DNA from: Halosimplex halobium
Lineage (GTDB): Archaea; Halobacteriota; Halobacteria; Halobacteriales; Haloarculaceae
Assembly: GCF_051414055.1 (NCBI RefSeq)
Contig: NZ_JBLKNX010000024.1
Coordinates: forward strand, 9,441 to 73,440
Direction of reading: 5' to 3'
Length of the DNA: 64,000 nucleotides
Shown here: positions 59,138 through 64,000 of the stretch, in pieces
How positions within the stretch are numbered: the stretch's first letter is position 1
Layout: each line of letters begins with the position of its first letter
Position numbers and translations under genes: made by a program
Notes under the pieces: generated by a model
What the model was told of the DNA's origin: nothing
Databases searched by the model: none
Seen by the model: the letters and a program-made list of their open reading frames with translations, nothing else

Positions 59138-59661
59138 GTTATACGCTGAACAGGCGCAATACCACGGCCTTCAGGCCGTGGATACGCGCCGTCACTTGTG
59201 CTCACAGTCCACCGTTCAAACGCCGTCACCGAGTTTCCCATAGTGACGTTTAAGTGATAGGACGCCCTACTGAGGAGTAGGAATCGGTCGGAACGGAGCG
59301 GATTCCGAACCGTCCTTCGGAGGTGGCCTGTCCACCCATCTAATGAGACAGTATCCGAAAGAGCGGGCGGTGAACGTCACATCCTCGAAGGGTGTGCCCA
59401 TGTGCCGACTGCTCAAAGCGAGTCAGACGATACCCCCAAGTCCGGTGACGCTTGCCGGCGTCCCCGTGGCAAAAACAACACCGGGACGCCGTACACGGTC
59501 GAGGAGAGGGGTAACGGCGGCTTGGCACCGCCAGCAGTCCACCAGTCCGATACCGTGGGACTACCCGTGCCCGAAAGGGCTTGGAGTCCGGTGACTGGAC
59601 TGCGAACCTGAAACTCCCACCGCTCGGGATTCCTCCGCGTTCACGCGGAGGAGGATGTCAA
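59138..59661 (+). mobile_element. IS200/IS605-like element without transposase or TnpB, copy 2
   Basis: This is the second copy of the element at 1380-1954, with the same left hairpin (59162-59181), TATA-like TTTAAGTG (59249-59256), folded 3' part and right hairpin (59632-59651). It lacks the double-hairpin block of copy 1. The last bases TCAA form the stop codon of the minus-strand HEAT gene. Left flanks share GTTATAC with copy 1. Confidence 0.75.
59280..59661 (+). ncRNA. Putative structured RNA of the IS605-like element, copy 2
   Basis: It has the same folding as copy 1: stem 59378-59385 with 59389-59396 (C59383-G59391 replaces G-C of copy 1), GGCGG with CCGCC, GCCC-GAAA-GGGC with a GNRA-type loop, AGTCC with GGACT, and the terminal stem. 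If it is a guide RNA, its guide would be the sequence from 59662 on, inside the HEAT gene. Confidence 0.5.
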
Positions 59662-60788
59662 TCGTTCAACGCTGTAAGCGCATCACATGCCGCTTCATGG
59701 ATCGATTCCGACTCGTCTTCGTTGTCGGCGATTGTCTGGAGTGTTGTTCTGACCTCCTCGTCATCGAACTCGGCGAGTCCCTCGATCGCGGCTTTCCGGA
59801 TCGATTCTTTTTCGGAGAAATCGGGGAGTTCAAGCAGTGCCTCACGGACATCCTCGCCACCGATCTGAACCAGTGCGCGAATTGCATGTGGGACGACATC
59901 AGGATTGTCCGTCCAGCGCGTCCAAAGCAATCCATCCTTAGCGCGATCGTCGGGATATTCCGCGAGAACACCTGCGGCTTCTGATCTAATCCGACGAGAC
60001 GAGTGTGAGAGAAGTGCTTTGTATTGTTCAGAGATAGAATTGTTCTCAGTTTGACTGAGGTTCATAATCTCGTCGCGTAGGATACCTTCCTTGATCACGT
60101 ATCTGGATAGGTCCTCCGAGTTGATATCGTATTGGTATAAAAACATCTGGATAAATTCACTATCCGCATCAAATCGGAAATTTTGGAGTGTACCGTGCTC
60201 TTCGTAGTGTTCTACCATAGTTTCGAGACCAATATAATACAACTTCAGCGTCTCATTCACCGCGCATGGTCCCTTATTATCCGACGGATCTGCAATCTCT
60301 GCGAGTCTAATGTATTCTTCCGTAGCTTCGAACAGCGCAGTAGCGTATTCCCCTTTGCCCAGAGGGATTCCATCGACGGGCAGTTTGCTATCGGTGGTGA
60401 TAGATCCAAACTCTGAATGTGGATCCGTTACAGTGGGTGGATCACTACTGGGTTCGATGACTGCATATTTGAATGTAGTACCGTCTACCGGGAAAAAAAC
60501 GATGTTCCAATCTGTTCCGATATCAATATCTTGATGCTCTCCCTCATAACTTGCCTGATATCCACTCTCAACATAAGCTACAGAATCCGCTACCATCGGA
60601 AACAGAGCCTCCAGTCGCCTCAGTAGGAACCCCCAAGCCTGATCGGAATATACCAAGATCTGACCCCTTTTCTCGTCAAACGCTATAGGAATCTTTTCCA
60701 CAAGCGTTACGGGAATTCTATCACTGTCGCGGATAGATTCCTCCGATGCCGATGTCGCGACTTCTATTTCAACTGTGTCGAAGTTCAT
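59658..60788 (-). CDS. HEAT-repeat protein, candidate immunity protein
   Basis: The 376 residues start MNFDTVEIEVATSASEESIR. The first 240 residues are mixed alpha/beta without a family match. The last 130 contain HEAT-like repeats (SRRIRSEAAGVLAEYPDDRA, PDVVPHAIRALVQIGGEDV, ESIRKAAIEGLAEFDDEEV, ESIHEAACDALTAL). It has no signal peptide, so it is cytoplasmic. It overlaps the stop of the toxin-like gene by four bases (ATGA), the arrangement of toxin-immunity pairs. The DNA is visibly AT-richer than the core. Its stop is supplied by the mobile element. Immunity function is inferred from position. Confidence 0.6.
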   Translation of the reverse strand: MNFDTVEIEVATSASEESIRDSDRIPVTLVEKIPIAFDEKRGQILVYSDQAWGFLLRRLEALFPMVADSVAYVESGYQASYEGEHQDIDIGTDWNIVFFPVDGTTFKYAVIEPSSDPPTVTDPHSEFGSITTDSKLPVDGIPLGKGEYATALFEATEEYIRLAEIADPSDNKGPCAVNETLKLYYIGLETMVEHYEEHGTLQNFRFDADSEFIQMFLYQYDINSEDLSRYVIKEGILRDEIMNLSQTENNSISEQYKALLSHSSRRIRSEAAGVLAEYPDDRAKDGLLWTRWTDNPDVVPHAIRALVQIGGEDVREALLELPDFSEKESIRKAAIEGLAEFDDEEVRTTLQTIADNEDESESIHEAACDALTALND

Positions 60789-63385
60789 GGCGAGTAGCTA
60801 CTCCATGTGACCCACTTGTTACCATCCCATCTTTGCCACTCTCCTCCTGCCCGTTCACTCCACCGTCGGACCGAATCTCCATGTGACGGGTAAATACTCT
60901 GGCCGTGTCCACGGAATTCAATATTAATCACCACTTCTTGAATTCCGTATCGATCGAGCGAATACCTCACTGAGTCACCGATAGTATCTTGTTTCCCGTT
61001 CCGTATCGCTTCGTACGCGATCTTTTTAAGCCGTGTTCGGTTGATGTTGCCCGCTTCTGAAGGCATTCTATCTGGTAACTGAACTTCTGGGGCTCCAGTT
61101 TTGTCAATCCGCCCCCCGACAGGGAAGAATGTGGTAGTTGCTCTGTTCTTCATGTCATCACCATTCACGTGTCTGTCTATCGCGTGAGTGATATCATCAG
61201 CATCAATGAAGACTGGTTTCCCGTCCTCCGCAGGGCTTTCAGCGACGACAACAAGATCGAGGAAGTTGCTCGTCCCTGGAACATCTTGCGAGTCGTACTC
61301 TCCAGATTCGTAATTCTGAGCGATCTCTATCAGAGAATCGGCGTCGACCCTGTCGATATATTGTGAACGCCCGTCTAATTTGCCGTGAATTGCGATATTT
61401 GCGACCCCACGCTGGTTCTCGCTCTCAAGTTCGAGGAGAACGCTGTACAGTCCCCGGTCATCAATCTGCTGTACCAGTTCTGCAGCGTCTCCGTCAGTAG
61501 CTTCGAGGAAGTCAGCGACTTGCTGTGCCGACTGTGCCTGGCCCAGGAGTGCCGCTACGTTGTTGCTCTCCATTTCGGCGAAGAACTCGACGGCCGGTGC
61601 GGGCGTTTCCTCGACGACATCCCAGGCCGTCTCTTCCTGATTGAGCGCCTCGATCGTCCGGCGAGCCGCCTCCACGTCGCTCTCACTGACCGAGGGGTCG
61701 CTCTCGGCTTCGACCAGTGCGCTTGCGTAGTCATCGTCCTCTAGACCCCCATCGGTCATCACCCGCTTGGTCGTCTCGGAGGCGTCGTCGTGGAGGAACT
61801 CCCGTGCCGCGTCGAGTTCGTCCCGACTGTCGATCCCCTCCAGATCCTGCGCGGTCGCTCGCAGGATCGTATCGCCGACGACGACCACGAAGACGAGTTC
61901 GGGGTCGTCGACGGGACCAGTGATCCCGATACCGACGTTCGGCTTCACTCCCGAGTCGTCGGATTCGGGCAGGGTGACGCCGATGGCGTTGTCCGGTTCG
62001 AGCGCCCGGCCGATATCGTCCAGCGTCACGTCGTCGTCGGTCGCGTCGATGAACTCCCAGCCGCGGCCGGTCTCGATGGCGTTCGACTCGGAGTACTCAC
62101 CCCGCGGGAGCACGAGGTTGCCGAACTCCGTGCCGTTGTACCGTCTGACAACTTCAGAGAGCGGGACGGAAAACTCACCACTCTCGTCTGCTCCCGGTCG
62201 CGAGATGTCGACGACGAGCCTGTTTTCGAGGATGTAGCCGGTCGAGATGAGGAGAACTCCAGCAGTTGACGAAATTGGCTTCGATTGTAGATCGGGCAGC
62301 GAGATAAGTTGTCTCCCGAGGCTGTAAGCGGTCTTTGAGACACGACTCGGCCCGGCCTTACGATGGTTAATCAGGTATCTAGCCGACGTTCCATTCTGAT
62401 CGGTGACGTTCACCCAGTGTCGGTCCGGATACTGATCGGCAAATCCAAGGAACCCACCACTAATGGGTTCGAAATCATAGCCGTAGTAGTCCGGGTACTC
62501 GGGGCGTTCTTGGTCGCCCTGTTGGGCCCACGCAACAGTCGAACGAGATGGACGCCAACCAAGTCCTTCGTAGTACGGATTGGCTTCAATCGTATCTTCG
62601 GTGACCTTGGAATCGTCGACGATTTTGAGACGACCTTCACGTCGCGTCGTCAGAATGAACTTTACAGTCGGTGGGGTGTCGTCGATCGTCGGTCGCTCGT
62701 CGTATGCATCCGTGAGCCCGTCTCCGTCCGTGTCATCAGACATCGGGTCGGTGCCTATCGTCCGTTCCTCCAGGTCGCTCAGCTGGTCGTCGTCGGAATC
62801 TATCTCGGTCGGGTCGCTAATGATGGGGAACTGATCACGTTGGACGCTCGTGGCACCGACGTCCCGACCGACCGTCGTCATCGACCGGAACTCCACCGAC
62901 TCGTGCAACTGGTCGCCGTCGGTGTCGGGACTCAGCGGATCGGTCGTAATCCGCGTGAAGTTCCCGTCGACGGATGTGGGAATACCCTGGAACTCCTGGC
63001 GGTCGGGGAAGCCGTCCTGGTCAGAGTCGCGGGTGTCGGCCCGCTGGATCGGACGCGTCGCCAGCGTCCCGGCGATGGCGTAGCGCACGTCGCCGCTGGG
63101 GTCGGTGTGGGCCTGGAACTTCTCGGCGTCGTCGGGGATCACGTCGCCGTCGGAGTCCTTCTTGCGTGGGTTCGAGTCGACGTGGACCGACCCGTTGGCA
63201 TCGTGCGTCGCGTAGCGGTAGGCGCTGCCGCTGCGGTTGATCGTCGGGACGGTCCAGCCTTCGGTCTCGGTGTCGTCGGTCAGCCCGTCGCCGTCCGTGT
63301 CGACCTTCGTGGGGTTGCTGTGGATCTGCCAGTTCCCGCCGGTGATCCGCTCTGAGAACGGCTCGCCGTCGGTGTCGTCAGTGAC
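60785..63385 (-). pseudogene. 5'-truncated toxin-like protein with thrombospondin type 3 repeats
   Basis: The frame is open from a TAG at 63578-63580 down to 60785, but the first credible coding sequence is TDDTDGEPFSERI at about 63380. No ATG precedes it; the only in-frame start is a GTG at 63142 inside a calcium-binding repeat. The visible protein has several TSP3-type DxDxDG repeats (VDTDGDGLTDD, DSDGDVIPDD, DSDQDGFPD, DTDGDQLHE, DSDDDQLSD, DDTDGDGLTDAYD). A long middle region is followed by a C-terminal domain of about 120 residues with ITHAIDRHVNGDD, FFPVGGRID, and VVINIEFRGHGQSIYPSHG, resembling EndoU/BECR-fold RNase toxins. The N-terminal secretion part is missing, so it is annotated as a truncated cassette. 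Confidence 0.65.
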
Positions 63386-63387
63386 TA

Positions 63388-63828
63388 TTATCTGGACGAG
63401 TTCGGTGGAACTGTGACGGGAAACTCGTCTTTCGAGCCGATCATCTCCTGGTTGAGAACCGAACCACCGTCTTCGACTTCGTAATAGCTGACGCTGATAC
63501 GTTCGTGTGTCCAGAAATTGGGTGAGTTGATTATCACGTAGGTCGGGACTTCGTCTGTCCGGATGGTGACGTTCAATCTAGTATCCTCTCGTAGCGTCCT
63601 GAGGTGTTCAGATGCGATCGTGGACCCGTTTGCAGTGAGTAAATAGAGGGTGACGTTTCGGTGAGTGGGCTCAGCAACTTCGGAGTTGGTTACTGCTCCA
63701 GTTAGCTCGAATCCAGACTCGGTCGAGTTACTTTCCCCCACAAATACTATTTGGCCGCCGTCGCTCGACGGACACCCGCTCAAGATCGCGAGGCAGACTA
63801 CGAATGCCAGTCCAATACTCCGGTTCAT
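63388..63828 (-). CDS. Small lipoprotein
   Basis: The 146 residues start MNRSIGLAFVVCLAILSGCP, a signal peptide with lipobox LSGC. The rest is a single beta-rich domain with many Thr/Asn/Ser and pairs of strands (NVTLYLLTANGSTIASEH, DEVPTYVIINSPNFW, ERISVSYYEVEDGG). The stop overlaps the junction with the toxin frame within about 5 bases. The function is unknown. It is independent of the toxin frame, which is in another phase. Confidence 0.75.
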   Translation of the reverse strand: MNRSIGLAFVVCLAILSGCPSSDGGQIVFVGESNSTESGFELTGAVTNSEVAEPTHRNVTLYLLTANGSTIASEHLRTLREDTRLNVTIRTDEVPTYVIINSPNFWTHERISVSYYEVEDGGSVLNQEMIGSKDEFPVTVPPNSSR

Positions 63829-63908
63829 GACTCTTGATCGTATTCTTCTATCGTCAGTAGCTCTTCGATGCTATAAACGAACGCTCTTGTGAAGCACGTT
63901 GTTGATTT

Positions 63909-63998
63909 TCAGAGCGCGGCGTCGAGAGCGTGTTTGAGCGCTTGGTCGCCTGGTTTTCTGTAGAGTTCACGGCGGAGTTCGAAAGCTCTGAGATACGG
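63909..63998 (-). CDS. 3' end of an unidentified gene, cut by the window edge
   Basis: One minus-strand frame is open from the window edge and reads PYLRAFELRRELYRKPGD then QALKHALDAAL and TGA. It is helical and basic, as in some transposase C-termini, but 29 residues are too few to name the family. Confidence 0.4.
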   Translation of the reverse strand, partial: PYLRAFELRRELYRKPGDQALKHALDAAL

Positions 63999-64000
63999 CG

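Noticed and set aside
63140..63142. GTG as true start of the toxin-like gene
   Set aside because: It falls inside a calcium-binding repeat (DSDGDVIPDD) and coding-like repeats continue upstream, so it cannot be the original start.

Overview
The window comes from a haloarchaeon (class Halobacteria). The chromosome is very GC-rich and codes for strongly acidic proteins. It carries archaeal information-processing genes (TFB, aIF2 beta, NucS) and many genes with a TATA-like box 23 to 35 bases before the start codon, which suggests leaderless mRNAs. Several lineage-restricted families are present (UPF0212/DUF555, UPF0058, DUF5793-like, DUF7521-like). Twin-arginine lipoproteins and IS200/IS605-type ends with TTCA-loop hairpins also fit. 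I cannot name the genus.

Layout. 1-1954: the 3' part of a sensor kinase, a PIN-domain gene broken by a mobile element, and the first copy of a protein-less IS200/IS605-like element. 1951-19171: a core block with FUN14, HflX, a thioesterase, an alcohol dehydrogenase, an SGNH hydrolase, moaC-nnr, acylphosphatase, citrate synthase, an OGG-like glycosylase, DUF555, UPF0058, aIF2 beta, TFB, a sirtuin and sucCD. 19497-27166: a CHAT-like peptidase-fold protein, several small conserved proteins, and nucS facing mutS. 27200-35494: thioredoxin, a histidine kinase with a lectin-like tail, a free Sensor-domain protein, a 30-bp minisatellite, small membrane proteins with a winged-helix regulator, a flavin reductase, a coupled 4-TM/43-aa pair and a FrnE-like protein. 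35630-37030: a TnpB element. 37101-50985: an ABC exporter with a divergent regulator, CBS-ParB, TrkA-DHH, Lrp, the 2-oxoacid:ferredoxin oxidoreductase, acyl-CoA dehydrogenase, a Na+/Ca2+ exchanger-type protein and CheC. 51070-58891: a family-5 substrate-binding lipoprotein, O-methyltransferase, P450, an amphi-Trp protein, and a probable iron-responsive cluster (siderophore-binding lipoprotein, HEAT/zinc-ribbon protein, NifU-like protein) marked by TTTAGG...CC(T/A)AAA boxes. 59138-64000: a visibly AT-richer island with the second protein-less element, a HEAT-repeat protein, a 5'-truncated toxin-like protein with thrombospondin type 3 repeats, a lipoprotein and an unidentified gene end.

The two most unusual items are these. 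First, a toxin/immunity-like pair (59658-63385): the toxin reading frame is open through several calcium-binding repeats but has no usable start, as in a silent toxin-tip cassette. Second, two related elements (1380-1954 and 59138-59661) keep IS200/IS605 ends, a promoter and a folded 3' RNA but have no transposase. Differences between the copies preserve base pairing, including one full G-C to C-G swap. They look like stand-alone TnpB-type guide-RNA (omega RNA) loci.

Metabolically, citrate synthase, succinyl-CoA synthetase, the 2-oxoacid:ferredoxin oxidoreductase and an acyl-CoA dehydrogenase fit an aerobic heterotroph using ferredoxin-linked oxidation. nucS and mutS end to end put two mismatch-repair systems side by side.
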